64,000 bases of DNA from Margaritifera margaritifera (GCA_029931535.1 JAQPZY010001596.1:1676001-1740000), one strand, 5' to 3'. Positions 11,250 through 23,348 are shown, numbered from the stretch's first letter. The notes: generated from the sequence alone by a model not told the origin. Program-made: numbers and translations.

Positions 11250-12000
11250 CTGCCATTGGCACAGGCACTCATTTTTATCAGTAAAAAAGAAAAACTATTG
11301 ACAACACCCACTCCCCTTCTACAAATGAACACAAGGTGACTACCTTGCACTATTCAAAATCCGCCTCCCCCTTGCCAATTTCATGCTTATTTTTTTTCCC
11401 GTCCACAAGTTCAGCCATTGATAACATATATCAACATAAAGGAGACATTCCAAACTTGTTCCCCATGTATGATTGAAGTACTTAACTGATCATTTAATAG
11501 TCACTTTTATGCAAAGTTTCTCTGTTGCTTTGTATCTGGTCTGCTTGGATTGAATTTGGAGGCTTACACTTATGATGTGTCACATAGTGAATTCAATTTT
11601 GATTGGTGGTTATTGTTTGTTCCAGTCCAGAGTAAAAAATAACCACCAAAAAGGATTGAATGTAGCTTATTCACTGCGTGACACATCAGAAGTATAGGCA
11701 TCCCAACTTGATTCAAGTACTGTCGATACAAAGCAACAGTTAAACTTCACATAAAAAGTGTCTATTCAATGATCAGTAAAATACTTGAATTGTACATGAG
11801 GAACAAGTTTAGAATGTCTCCTTTACATTGATGTAAATATATGTAATCAGTGACTAAATGTTAGCACAGAACTGACAAACAGGCACATTTCAAAACTCTT
11901 AAGTTAGTCACCTTGTGTCCATTTGTAGAAATGTAGTGCGTGTTGTCAATAGTTTTCATTTTTCATGGATAGAAACAAATACCTGTGGTCATGGTAGTTG
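11250..12000. repeat. Large imperfect palindrome, about 365-bp arms
   Basis: The two halves are inverse copies. Matching blocks include aaactattgacaacac (11291 and, inverted, 11939-11955), acaaatgaacacaaggtgac against its inverse at 11912-11931, aaaggagacattccaaactt (11439) against 11808-11826, gcaaagtttctctgttgctt against 11732-11751, gatgtgtcacatagtgaat against 11671-11690, and ggtggttatt/aataaccacc at the centre. The spacer is only about 22 bp (11615-11636). Arms differ at a modest fraction of positions and by small indels. A transcript across it would fold into one long hairpin. Adjoins a decayed ORF at 12000. Confidence 0.85.
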
Positions 12001-12290
12001 TTTTGCAACTGCAGGAAGTACAGTATGAGCAATTTGGTTGTTAGTCATCTCTGCCCCCACACCCAAACCTGTTCTAGATAGGATTTTCCTTGTACGAGGA
12101 GATTGCACTATTTCTTCTGTTTTGAAGTTAACACCGTAATGCCTTCCAAATTTCAGTGAAGACATTAAATTGGTAATAAGACATTTTTAAAGCATTTTCC
12201 ATGCAATGCAAAACAAAGGGCTTGGTGACCAAGACAAGTCCTGCATCTGGTGAAATGGAGCAGCCTGAAATGGCCAAAAAGGTTGAATTA
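12001..12290 (-). pseudogene. Decayed ORF of unknown family
   Basis: Reading the minus strand from about 12270, a frame gives PDAGLVLVTKPFVLHCMENA and runs to a stop near 12123. Another frame overlaps and continues with FKTEEIVQSPRTRKILSRT, GLGVGAEMTNN and ends VAKQLP with a stop at 12004, at the edge of the palindrome. Both segments look coding and fit one ancestral frame broken by a small indel near 12140. A possible acceptor (ggccatttcag) precedes the first segment. I do not recognise the protein. Because its end coincides with the palindrome boundary, it may belong to the same mobile element. Confidence 0.45.
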
Positions 12291-13375
12291 GAATCATGAA
12301 TGATTAGCAGGTAGTCTGTTTTGAAGTATTGTTGTTATCTCATCAAGGATGAGAATGGCACATAAACAGATGATAAGTTTGTCTGCAATCCGCATACTGG
12401 AAATATGATCAATACGTCAACACATAAAAAACAGCACCACCCTACCATTGACAATCCTTCTAAAGATGACAAGATCTTCAAGCTGATATGTGTATCAATA
12501 ATGTATCATATCATAGGCTGTATATAGCAATATGTATTGATACATGGAACAGGTGTATCATTTCAAACCTAATGTCAGAAGCATTCCGATACCTTTATGG
12601 AACTATTTGCTCAAGTTTAGTAAAAGAAAATTCTGTAGCCATTTCAAGCATAAAAAAGACACCTGGGAATGTTTAAGACAAGAATAAGTCATCTCAGTCA
12701 ATTCATCGTAATGAATTATGGTGTGTAAAGCGCACATGACATCACTTGGTAAACAAGGTACATGTACATGTATATGCAATTGCGGCTACTGTAGTATTTC
12801 ACAGATGTTTTTCCAATCACTAAAAGAAAGGCTCAAGTTTGTTACAACTTAGTTTTAGCCTGGGTCACCCAGCCCACTTTGGCTTTTACTGTCATGCTAT
12901 GTAAAGCCAACACAGGGCCTAAGGAAAAAATTAGTCTAAAAACAAGGCACCCCAAATTAGGAGATGCTAAATGGCTCTGTGAGCATTTAAAAAAAAATAT
13001 TATATCTAATAATGAAAACAAAGCATGTCAATTCACATATTCAAGGTAAAAAAAATTTCAATTTATGTCAGTCAGGAACAATATGCTGCAAGATCTATTA
13101 GTTTTTTATTTGCCGAGCATCATCTTTGAAGTCATGCACATTATGATGACATAATCTAGATATCAATCCTTGCTAATTGGATAAAATCAAAACATATCCC
13201 CTTGACATAAACAATCTGAAAAGGGACACGGTTTTTAGCATATTTCCCCAGACTTGCATCTACCATTTCTCTATGCAGATACAGTCTGGGCAGGCCAAGA
13301 TGGTGCAAGCTAGATCATTTAGAATATTTCGGACTCATAATGCATTTATCTGTTGACATGCAGGTAGTATTTGCT
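12291..13375. other. Non-coding, no gene recognised
   Basis: AT-rich DNA without convincing exons. A 62-codon frame at 12488-12676 has no supporting context. 13090-13330 is slightly richer in GC but has no open frame. Confidence 0.4.
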
Positions 13376-13519
13376 GAAGTAGGTACACGGCTTCCATGCG
13401 AATAGTCTTTGTAGAAGCTAGTACATGGCTTCCATACAAATAGTCTTTGTAGAAGTTAGTACACAGCTTCCATGCGAATAGTCTTTGTAGAAGTTAGTAC
13501 ACAGTTGCCATACGAATAG
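13376..13519 (+). repeat. 38-bp tandem repeat, about 3.8 units
   Basis: Unit contains 'gaagttagtacacagcttcc' and 'atgcgaatagtctttgta', with gcg/aca and cacag/catgg variants between units. Confidence 0.9.
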
Positions 13520-14444
13520 CCACTATCAAAAAAACATTTCAAGTTAGAATGTAAAGTAATAAATATTTTACCAATACTAAAAAGCAGGCAATTGAGTCAC
13601 TAATCATCAGATCTTGAAACAACAAAAATGTCACACTGATTTCTGATATCTTTCTTTTGTACATGAGCATACAGGCTCAATTAAAAACTGTCAAAAAATA
13701 TCTTATAATAAAACCAAGTAGCTTAAGGCACTCAAGTGAATTTACTAAATTTTAAGTAATTTTTTTTTTTAATAAATGCATGTCATACATAGTTCCCCTG
13801 CTTGGGTGTATAATATGCAACTCATGATATGCTATATGGAAATATACTAGATTAAAAATCCATACGAAACACCATATACAAGATTTAGATGTAAAGAATA
13901 AATATACATTTTATCCGTATTTTTGTGTATTTTGGAGTCTAGCTTGGATATTTATCTAATCCTAAAACTGGTACAACAATATTCATTATTGCATGGATCA
14001 ATATGTTTTTCTTCTTTATCGATTATATATGGAACTTTTAGACTACTATATGTGTCAAAATCTATGAAGAAATTATAATCTTTGATGTAGGTAGCATCTT
14101 AATAAGATGAAGTAATGGCAGCTTTTCTAATTAGACTCAGGAACATTTATATATTTACTTATAATTACAATAAATATTACTTACAACCAGTCTAAGTTCT
14201 CATTACGTGCAATACTTAGTTTAGAAGTCTTATTAGTTATTTTAAATCACATGTTCTGAGCCGTGATAAAGGCTGCTGATAATTTCAGAGTATACAAACA
14301 AGCAATCTTACTGGAACAAACAATCCTTACATGATCCACATAAAAATCAATTTTTGCTGCTCTGCATTAGATTTGTCAGAAGATTATATAATAAATTAAA
14401 TTAAATATATTGAGTATATAAACCTAATTGTAATTTTACCTAAT
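13520..14444. other. Non-coding, very AT-rich
   Basis: No gene, RNA or clear repeat recognised. Confidence 0.4.
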
Positions 14445-14600
14445 TAAGAACTAGCCGTTTATTTTGTTTTAAAGTTCATTGAAGTATGAACCGGAAAAAT
14501 GCTGTGCAAACGATATTATTAACAAAGCAGATCATACTCAAGCTTGCACAGCATTTTTTCAGTTCATGCTACAATGAACATAAAAAAATAAACTAGTCAA
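14445..14600. repeat. Foldback element, about 55-bp arms
   Basis: The left arm contains 'ctagccgtttattttg', 'ttcattgaagtatgaac' and 'aaaaatgctgtgcaa' (about 14453-14510). The right arm contains their inverses 'ttgcacagcattttttc', 'gttcatgctacaatgaac' and 'aaaaataaactag' (about 14545-14596). Loop about 30 bp. The inverse repeat may extend weakly outward. Likely a foldback MITE. A hairpin this long with few internal loops is unlike a typical miRNA precursor. Confidence 0.7.
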
Positions 14601-14959
14601 TCATTATAATATTTAATTTAACATCTAATAAAGACGAAAAGATGAAAATTCCTGTAATAACTATTAAATAGACCCTTCTAACCCTGTCTAACCCATGCAT
14701 GAATACATGCAGTATCCGTAATTTGCATACAGCCAATCAGAAGATGGCAACTAGTTCCCTGACAACATCGCACAAACTGACACTTAGTATTTTAAAAAAA
14801 ATCATTATATCAGCGGCCTCCATTGGACTATATAGTGCAAGTATCCAAAGTGAAATTCATGGTCAGAGAAATACACATATGATTAAACTGCAACATTAAT
14901 TTTTGTTTAATTATTTTTACCTTTATTTATCAGGCTGACATGTAGTTTGGGGTGGGGGA

Positions 14960-16560
14960 GGTGGGAAAAACTAATTTTAATAATGTAATACTTACCTGTC
15001 ACTATTGCCTTGCTTACTTTCCAGGACAATAAGTCATAAGACTCATCCAAGTTAATATATCCAACCTTCCCATCTAGAAAAGAACTTGGAACCAGTCCAA
15101 CTACCACATATTCAGCTCATGCAAGATACTCTTTCTCTCTGACTCAGACCCAGACTAAGCTTTGGCTATCAAAGCGGGCAGGGAGGAGGGAATCTTCCAA
15201 AAGTGACAGGGAAGGATTACATTATTAAAACTCGTTTTTCACACCCCCACCCCAACAAGTACATTTTAATAGCAGTAATACAATATCTGTCACTACTGCT
15301 TTGCTGAATTTGCCAGTTCTGAGGGAGGCTGATGGCCTCGAAAAACTGGTATAAAAACATAGTGAGGACAATCCACCTGGAAATGGTGGATACCGAGATA
15401 TCAACTGAACCCTTAATAGGTATGAAGAGATGCTTCCTACCCTTTCTTCTCCATTTTGAAGTAGCTAAACAGAACTGTAATGCGCTAAATGAGCAGAGAA
15501 GTCTATCTTAATTATCCCCAACACAGATATGACTTGGACTGGGAATCTCTATAGGGAGTGGGGATATGGTTTTTCACCAAAAAGCTTTGTTGACAAAGAA
15601 GAGAAACAGACTCATAATTGCTGTTGAACCGTAAACAACCTTTTTCCATAGACAAGGCATGAAGCTCACTCCTTCATCTCAATGATGCTAAGGAGACCAG
15701 GAAAACAGTTTTAAGGGCAAGGTTCTTGAAAAAAGCTTCACCCCCCCCCCCAATTCATAAGGGGGTTTTGACAAATCCCACAACATGCACAAGATGTTCC
15801 ATCTAGGCTTTAATGAGCAAGATACCAGTCTCTAAAGCTGTAAATACTTGAGAAGACTGGAAAGATGAGGGTCCAATCCAATGGCCAGACCCTTAGAGAA
15901 CTAAGTCTGTTGGACAGGGCTGTCCTAGATCCATTAATATTAGAAAACAAACATTCTATGTCTTTGAACAGAATGAGAAAAATGTCTGCCACTGTGCTCA
16001 GAGAGGGACAGTGAGGATTACCTATTTCCTACTGCACCAATCGCAAAAGATTCTCCACTTTGCATCATAGACCTTGGACATACACTGTCGCCTGGCCTGG
16101 ATATGCAGTTGGCCATCTTGCTTGAAAACTTGTCTTGGCAGATAGATCACTTGAGATGAGCCAAGCGTGAAAGTAGAGAATCTACGGACTGTTGTCGAAA
16201 AGAAACCCCTTGTGCTGCGAAAGCAGGTCCCTCCTCTGAGGTAATGTTACGGGCTGGTCTACCAACAGGTTGAGTAGACCACTAACCACTATCATTGGGG
16301 CCCCATAGGGGTTATCATACTCTCCTGGAACCGAGGAGAATGGATGTTAGAACAGCATTTCTTCCTCCCTTTTTTGGTGGGTCTACTCTCGGCCAGATCC
16401 CGAACATAATCGGGCCATAGACAACAGCTCATATGCACTCGGTACAAGATCAACATATGGGTCAAGAATCCCATGGAACCTTCTTGTACCCAGATTTCCC
16501 CACATTTTGTGACATTCCTGAAAAGAAAAGTATTTACTGCTGAAGCTAGTACTCTCTGAA
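14960..16560 (-). mobile_element. Decayed DIRS-type retrotransposon copy A (3' part)
   Basis: Colinear with 59018-60700 at the right end of the window, on the same strand: same opposed repeats at the low-coordinate end, the same 'gggaggctgatg' block, and fragments of the tyrosine recombinase. Recognisable protein pieces on the minus strand include ADIFLILF and RTALSNRLSS near 15810-15992, matching ADFLIFLFEE and RAALSNT in the other copy. Reverse transcriptase and RNase H are not present here. Many frameshifts. A C-run lies at about 15739-15750. Confidence 0.75.
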
Positions 16561-16599
16561 ACAAAATATATTATGCAAATATTTGATTTCAAAATTGTT

Positions 16600-17035
16600 A
16601 CTACTGAAGCAGCGAAATAAAGTTAATTTAACACAATAGTTAACATCATATTACCTAAGCGAGTACCTATTCACAGCTGTGCAATAAAATAATTTGATGG
16701 AACAATCAAAATCGTATTGCCAAGTAAGTACTTATTCGAAGTAGTGCAATAAAATGATTTGGTACAACAATTAATTTAGTACTGCCCAAGTGAGTACTTA
16801 TAAGCAAATGTACTGATGAAGCAGTGCTTGATTATTCCATTTCCAGAATTGATGAACAAAACAATTAAGGGTATTGCCTACAAGTGCTATTAATGATTAA
16901 ATTCCCACAATTGATGAACAGAGGGAAGTAAGATTCCATAACCTTAAAAAGGTAGTGATATTTACCCTAAGCAAAAAATATAAACGAGTACCAGTGAAGC
17001 AAGTACTAAATAAAATTCTGCAACTGCCACACAGG
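16600..17035 (+). repeat. Degenerate tandem repeat, about 75-85 bp unit
   Basis: Words such as 'aagtgagtacttat', 'gaagcagtgcaataaaat', 'atttggtacaacaatta' and 'tattgcc' recur five or so times with heavy divergence. It sits next to DIRS copy A. I cannot tell whether it belongs to that element. Confidence 0.55.
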
Positions 17036-17039
17036 AGGA

Positions 17040-17141
17040 ATTAATTACCCTAACACCAGGTATGGGAAAGGGGGAGAACAGAGAAGAGCACCACTAGACC
17101 GTTGTGCCAATAAACCCTATACATACATACATACATACATA
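17040..17141 (+). mobile_element. Retroposon 3' end with (CATA)n tail
   Basis: Ends 'gttgtgccaataaaccc' followed by CATA repeats at 17119-17141, the same 3' junction as at 10186-10290. Carries an AATAAA word just before the tail. Confidence 0.45.
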
Positions 17142-17204
17142 TAAAAGAAATGTTAGAACCATGCATTTTTAAATTAAAATATATGATATCAATAATTAAT
17201 AATA

Positions 17205-17882
17205 AAAATAACAATACTTTATTATTAAAGGGTGACTCATTTAGTTAAAGACTATAGAACAAAGTATAACAATGTACGGTACATCACACACAAAAATAAT
17301 AGTAATTATGTATTAGTTTAACAAGTCTTCAGTATTATAAATACTCAATTCAATTATAATCCATCAGTAAACACACATGCTCATGATCTCTCTTCTAAAA
17401 TACTTTAATATTTTCCACAGATTTTACATGAATGGAAAGCTTGTTCAGAGGACTGGAAGCTTTTCTTAAATTGCTCTGTTCTTGGTTTTAGTGGATTAAG
17501 GTTTCCATGTGATGAATAAGGTCTGAATAAATCATGTTGGTATTCTGGTGCAGCTCCTTGCAGAAATTTTTGTACAAGAACTGCCTTATGAAAGTCAAGT
17601 CTTTCATATATTGTTCGCCATATTAGTTCTGTAAACAATGCTTTCGATGAAATAGCTGCATCTAAAACAATGTACTTCCGTTTTCTGAAATTTACAAAAT
17701 CCTATAAACCTGAGATTTGGGACAGTTTCTACATACAACAGAAAAATAATCCTGAATTGGCCAATAACATATAGCACTGCAATGTAGAATACTAGCTTCT
17801 GTAGGTAAATATTTCTTGAGTCTATTGAGTAGGGCAATTTGTTATGACAATGCTTTACAAATATTGTCAATATGGTCACCAT
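17205..17882 (-). pseudogene. 3' end of a non-LTR retrotransposon (LINE), decayed
   Basis: On the minus strand, from about 17880 to 17405 with frameshifts, the conceptual pieces HIDNICKAL, LLNRLKKYLP, IWRTIYERLDFHKAVLVQKF and GAAPEYQHDLFRPYSSHGN match the region after the reverse transcriptase core in CR1/Jockey-type LINEs, where a line like 'L.W.PI..R...HKA.L..K...G.APEYL.DLF' is typical (family pattern from memory). The last piece, through PRTEQFKKSFQSSEQ, corresponds to the usual C-terminal stretch. The 3' UTR (17400-17225) ends with a gagtcaccct-type block, AATAAA and an ATT-rich tail. The same 3' end without coding sequence occurs at 21202-21345. No full ORF2 remains. Confidence 0.7.
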
Positions 17883-17899
17883 CTATAAATTATTATCAA

Positions 17900-18779
17900 C
17901 AACTTTTCATCTTTGCCATTTTCTAACTGATGACTGTTTATTTTTAGAAATAGTTTCATGTTCCCTAATTCATATACATGTACCCTAGTTTGGGGGATGT
18001 CCCCAATATCACAGATTTTATTTTATATTCCTTTATTACCATCTTCTTTTATTGTGTCCAACTTTAAGATCCAATTAGGTTTGAGTATAATCAAAACATA
18101 TAATTTCAAAATGAAAGAAAGATATCAATCTAAAATAGTAATACATGTAATATCAAATGACTGATATAAAAACTTGTGTTAACATATGATCTCAGATATT
18201 TGATTTTTGCAATATTTTTCATTTAATTATTTTGAAATCTTTTCTTATAATAAATTTGGACCTTCTCACATTAAAGAAAACAATCTTGATATGAAAATTA
18301 TTAGATAATAAGAAGATACTGGTGATTACTGTTTCTAAAAGACTTTTCCTTGATTATCATTAAAATTCTTTGTAATATAGAAATATTGCTATGCAGAAGT
18401 ATAAAATTCAAAAACAGCCCAGTTTTAAATAAAGAGGAAAGGAAATCAAACTTTAACAAAAATATTCATGACAGTAAAAATCAACTTTACTCTGAATATT
18501 GATATACAAGAAACGACTTGCAATTACTGGCAACACTTTATATGTGTTGGTAAAACAAATATTCGTATGTAGATGCATACACTGCAGACCACACACAAAA
18601 AAAAAAAAAAGTCCAAAGAAAGTTTAAAACTAGCAAATCTGAAAAATTGCTGTAATGGCAAGAATATCTAATCAGGTCATCTATCGATGCATACAAACAT
18701 GCATACCAAATTTCATTTGTCCACCAAGTGCGAATTTTGCTAAATTGCACTAACAAAGTTAATGTTTAAAAAAAGAAGT
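17900..18779. other. Non-coding, AT-rich
   Basis: No gene recognised. A poly-A run lies near 18597-18612. Confidence 0.4.
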
Positions 18780-19130
18780 CCCAATTTTTGTTAAATGTGT
18801 ATCAACACAAAACAATGAATAAACAAGATGCCCAAGTGGGCATCATATTGCTCAACTGGGTAGTTAACATATGTCAGCTTGTGAATGCAAATTCACATAC
18901 ACATTGAAATTGTATAAGGGAAAGAAAAGCTTGGAACACAGAATTTCTACATTGTCTATTAATGCTGGGTCATTTATCTTTTTAACTGAAAGCAGGTATT
19001 TGTTCTGGATATTTCCTGCATGTTTCCTGTGAAATTTTAATTGTGAATTATCTTCATCAACTTGAGATGAAAATTCTTTTGGAAAGAGGGCAATTTTTTT
19101 CCAGAAGGACCAAAGCTTCACCATTTCTTC
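18780..19130. repeat. Dispersed repeat fragment
   Basis: Contains the short palindrome 'gatgcccaagtgggcatc' at about 18829-18846 and 'gaaagagggcaat' near 19083. Words of this type begin and fill a widespread bivalve dispersed repeat (from memory). The 86-codon minus frame here is probably repeat-derived. Confidence 0.4.
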
Positions 19131-19339
19131 TTGTTCTTATGATAGGAGATGCATCTTTAATTAAGTACATATGAAACTCATTTCCTTTATTTTATACAAG
19201 GACATGGAAGAACATCAATAGTGTAACCAACTTACTGACTGACACCTTATATAGTTCCATGTCTCTATCTAACTAAAATATCTAACTCAATTGTAAAGTA
19301 CCGGTTTAAAAAAATAGTCATCTGGTTTCAACTGTACAA

Positions 19340-19680
19340 GTGGACTCTAAAAAGACAGTTCCTCATACAGAAATCCTCACCATGACACTGTTCATGGGAG
19401 CAATAAAAGTGGACTGCCATATAGGTAAAGTTACCTTATACTGACCTGTATTTTATACATAATATCTTATACTGACCTGTATTTTATACATGATATCTTA
19501 TACTGACCTGTATTTTATACATATTATCTTATACTGACCTGTATTTTATACATAATATCTTATACTGACCTGTATTTTATACGTAATATATTAATTAATA
19601 AAACTGTATCCATGACCATATCTACCTTAAAAAAGGGCTGCCTTATACTGAGGCTCTTTGAAGTGAGGGAATACTGTATT
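19340..19680. mobile_element. TIR-type repeat carrying an internal 31-bp array
   Basis: The flanks resemble 1738-1830 (cactgttcatgggagc, aaaagtggactgcc, aaagttaccttatactga) and end in 'gtgagggaatactgta'. Inside, five units of 31 bp (cttatactgacctgtatttt plus atacataatat) at 19435-19589 look like an expansion of the element's own 'cttatactga' segment. Confidence 0.6.
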
Positions 19681-20354
19681 TACTTTAAGTGACGCTAAGT
19701 ATAGCAGTTTTGCCAGTCAGAGTCTAAATATTATTAGCATAAAAGCTAAAACTCTCTATAATGGCCCGACTATATGCAATTGTATGGAATACCAAAATGT
19801 CAGTCATATCGATGACTGCTATCCATGACAGCTGTTATGGTGACATTATTATAGGTAGCTGGGGGGAAGCCCCACATCTCCATTTCTCCATCACCAAGTT
19901 CTTGATTCTCTTTGGATGCTAATGCTGTGGCTGTCTTGTCTAATCTGCAGTTGTATCAGGAAGCCATACTTATGTATACTGATGACATGTAAATTAGATT
20001 GGAGCCCAGTCACACTCCAAGCTACTATTTCATGTCACTACATCCACATAGCAGTATACTTTCATTCATATTATCTTAAACTAGAGCTCGTCTGATTAAC
20101 TGATCTGACCGAACATTGGTCCATTTCATTGAAATAAATGGTCAATTAATTGATTACAATTTCTGTAATCGATCTTGGCCAAAACTTTGTTCTATGCCAT
20201 TCCTGCTGTTGCAGACTTCAGGCCATATGAAAAATTACCCACCCACCCATTTTGTCCATATAGACAAATTACTGATTATTAAACGACCATTGATCAGTTA
20301 CCAGAAAATGATGATTGATCATACAATTTTATCTTATCCCAACACTACCATACA

Positions 20355-20565
20355 AACTTGCTTATAAGTTGAGTCAGACTGCAAAAGATCATAGACCCTG
20401 ATCTACCATCACATAATGCACCAGCCAATGAGGGTCTATGTTGTTTCTTCTACTGATTACTTCTAACAAACTGTATGGACACAGATCTGCTGGTGCATTA
20501 TATGATGGCAGATTTGGATTTGTGTAGTTTGCAATTTAACCCAATTTATAAGCGATTATATATAG
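20355..20565. mobile_element. Palindromic MITE family P, copy A
   Basis: About 210 bp. Ends are inverse copies (cttgcttataagt / aatttataagcga) next to TATATA. Inside are nested inverse words 'catagaccctgatct' and 'cagatctgctggtgcattat'. Same architecture as 21692-21867, 38666-38793, 40241-40434 and 41062-41272. No open frame. Confidence 0.75.
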
Positions 20566-21201
20566 TACCTTAAGCTGCATAACTTAAAAGAACATCATGA
20601 AACATTCCATGATGGTGAGGTCCGTTTCCTTCTTTTAGCTATGGTTCCACTAAAATACTCAAAACCTGTCATAATAAAAGAAGAATGTATACACAAAAGT
20701 GGCATTTATGGTCCAAATCCCAAATCACTTTTCAGAAACTAAACTTAACAGACTCTATGCAACGATTACAGAGTATTTACAATCCTTTTTCCTGTTCATT
20801 TCTAGTGGTCCGTGAAACTGCATGATCAAAACAAATCAGCTGCCATTACTGCTGTGGCATTGTTGGAATTCAGTTTATTTTTACGCAAGGTTTGCACCAG
20901 GGCAACCAGAAAGGACAATTTTCCAAATGGCATATAGTCATGCAAAACAATGGCCCTATATGACAACCCATCCTGTATGCTAAATCACTTACATTCTCAA
21001 TGACTGAGGATAAACCACTGTCAGAGGAAGCAGGCAGTAGCATGGAGTGGACAAATAACAAGCATAGAGAGCACAGGATACAACTTGCATCAGAGGCTCA
21101 CACCTCCGGCACACGCTTTACCTTTTTACAGGACATGATACTGCTGGTTCCCACCAGCACTAGTTTACCCTCAGTCATTGACAAATTAAGCAATTTGGTA
21201 T
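20566..21201. other. No gene recognised
   Basis: 20880-21190 has somewhat higher GC and an excellent minus-strand donor (GAGAAT/GTAAGTGATT, boundary at about 20996), but I found no acceptor giving a convincing exon, so it is not annotated as coding. Confidence 0.35.
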
Positions 21202-21345
21202 TATAATAATAATAATAATAACAATAATAATAATAATAATAATAACGAATTTATTTAAAGAGGGTGACACAATTAGTTGCATGGACCTAATCCTCCTTGT
21301 GGCCATCTATTATATGCATATTTACATACAGAGCTACAGGGCGAG
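21202..21345 (-). mobile_element. LINE 3' end with (TTA)n tail
   Basis: On the minus strand the sequence 'gtgtcaccctctttaaat' is followed by AATTCG and a (TTA)n tail of about 44 bp. The same 'gtcacccttt-taataataaa' end closes the LINE fragment at 17205-17882. Only the 3' UTR remains, a typical 5'-truncated insertion. Confidence 0.6.
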
Positions 21346-21691
21346 TATTTAACAAATCAAGATTACTAAAAGCTCAGATGGGTTAAAACATTGACATAAT
21401 TACAAGACCAGAAATGTACATACATTTCTTTTAAAATACCCATTAATAATTATCACATGTTTAGTTTCTATTGTATGTATAATTCTGGTCAGGTAACACT
21501 AAACTCTTTTAGCCCAGAAAAATGTTCAATTTGTCACAGGCAATCAGGCATTGGATTGTTTCAGCCCTGAACTAATTTTTTTCTAAATTGGTGTTTTAAC
21601 CATTATTGAAAAACTGACAACTTTCAGATATACCATATTGATCAGGACTCTACATAATGTCAAAAAGCGTAATGAATAAAACATATTCAAC

Positions 21692-21867
21692 ATATATACT
21701 CGCATATAAGTCAGATCCAACTGCCAAGTGCATAGACCCAGATCTATGCAGTTTATTAGGAGCAAATCAGTAGAAAAAACACTGACCCTGATCTGCTGGC
21801 GCATTATGCACCGACAGATCAGGATCTATGTTGTTTGCAGTTGGATCTGGTTTATAAGGAAATATAT
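21692..21867. mobile_element. Palindromic MITE family P, copy B
   Basis: Begins 'atatatactcgcatataag' and ends 'tttataaggaaatatat'. Internal arms 'catagacccagatctatgc' and 'tgatctgctggcgcattatg' match the other copies. Confidence 0.8.
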
Positions 21868-23345
21868 CAGGTAGAAAATAATTTGGAAGATGATGTGCAT
21901 TTAATTTATATGTAAATTACTTGCCTCTTCTCTGAGTGAGATATTCAATGGATAACATTTTCAGCTAATTAAATTTCAAATAAATTCTTTATATATAATG
22001 ATTTTATCTGCTATAAGCATCACAGGAACTGCTCAAAATCCACAGCTACTGTACTGCTATTATAAATTTAAACAGCAGATCACATTTTCAACCAAATTAA
22101 TTTAGGGCTTAAGTGGTGGAAGTGAGTTGATTTACATCTTAAACTCAATATTTTCAATCTTTTAATCACCTACAAATTTGGCAAATTAATTTAAATTGCT
22201 CTTTTAGTATTTGAATCTATTGCAATGCAGCACAACATGGTAAAATAGTAACATAAATGTAAAATAAGTGCTATGACTTCCTTTGACTACTGGTTTCAGA
22301 GTGACCTTTTTCATTTTCTGTTGGTTATAGGAATTCAAACTCAGGATCAGCCACTGCAGTATTGCTAGATTTAACTACACATGGGTACACAGCATACGCA
22401 TAAGGTGTTATACTGCACGCTAGTGTGTACACAAATGACTCAAATTGAATTCATCAAGTAGAAATCTAAAGAAAACCCTTGCAGTTGCCTCTGCATTCCT
22501 TTGCAATCATATCTGAATTCTTGAGTTTCCTTTCTCGTTACATCTGACCTGTAGGAGGACAAATGAGATTTTTGTCACGTCTGCTTCAATTGCAGAATTA
22601 TCATTGCTTGTGCAAATCTGCAGGAGATTTGGCATTCTGATGGGGTTACTAAGGACAAATCAGCAAAATTGACTTAAGTCATGCAACGTTGTTCTTCTCA
22701 ACACACTTAAATATTTAAATTGTATCACTATGATTCATTTTAAGCAAACTTCATCACCAACAAGCAAGAAATAGTTGTGACAGATATTAAAGAAATTTGA
22801 CTGAAAAGAACATGAGCAGGCAAATGACAACATAAATCTTTCTTGCATTTATTTGGACAGTTCCCTGCCCCTCTAAAATTTTAATCTAAAATATTTTTAA
22901 AAGGATTGTCCTTCTTTTTCTCTTCTCATACTTAATTAATAAATGCACTTCCAATCTGGGTTAAAAAGTCAACCATTTCTTAGCCTAAGTCTCTGACAGC
23001 TTGTTGTCCAATAGAATTTCACAAAACACTGACTAGTATGAAACCTAATGTCCACAAATGAGAATCTTCACATTTCAATTATCAACTTCCAGAACTTACA
23101 AAGGCCTACAAAAAAACACGTGAATTCAGAGATTCTGCCACAATCCAAATTGATACATGCCTCGGTATAGATGATTTCAGTAAGTCACACTTTGCATATA
23201 TAGGAGTGATTTCCCTTACCAGACATGATGTCAAACAAGGAGTTGACTGAACATCAATGAATAAACTAATGCGATGCTTATATTCTGAAAGGACTGTCAA
23301 TTGTTTAATATTTTGATAATATTTAGTCAATCTGTACTTCTGATA
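21868..23345. other. Non-coding; one weak exon candidate
   Basis: At 22548 on the minus strand a good acceptor (gtcctcctacag) is followed by an open frame SDVTRKETQEFRYDCKGMQ, whose phase would continue that of the exon at 39354-39443. The only nearby donor (GG/GTTTTC near 22478) is poor, so this is not annotated as a gene. Confidence 0.3.
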
Positions 23346-23348
23346 TTG

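Noticed and set aside
14445..14600. Possible miRNA precursor
   Set aside because: Arms are about 55 bp with a 30-bp loop and no asymmetric conserved arm can be judged; a foldback MITE is simpler.
18864..19124. 86-codon minus frame with protein-like composition
   Set aside because: It overlaps words of a dispersed repeat and has neither splice sites nor a recognised domain.
20870..21206. Exon suggested by a very good donor and frames on both strands
   Set aside because: No acceptor with an open frame was found, and both strands have similar-length frames, so coding direction is unsupported.
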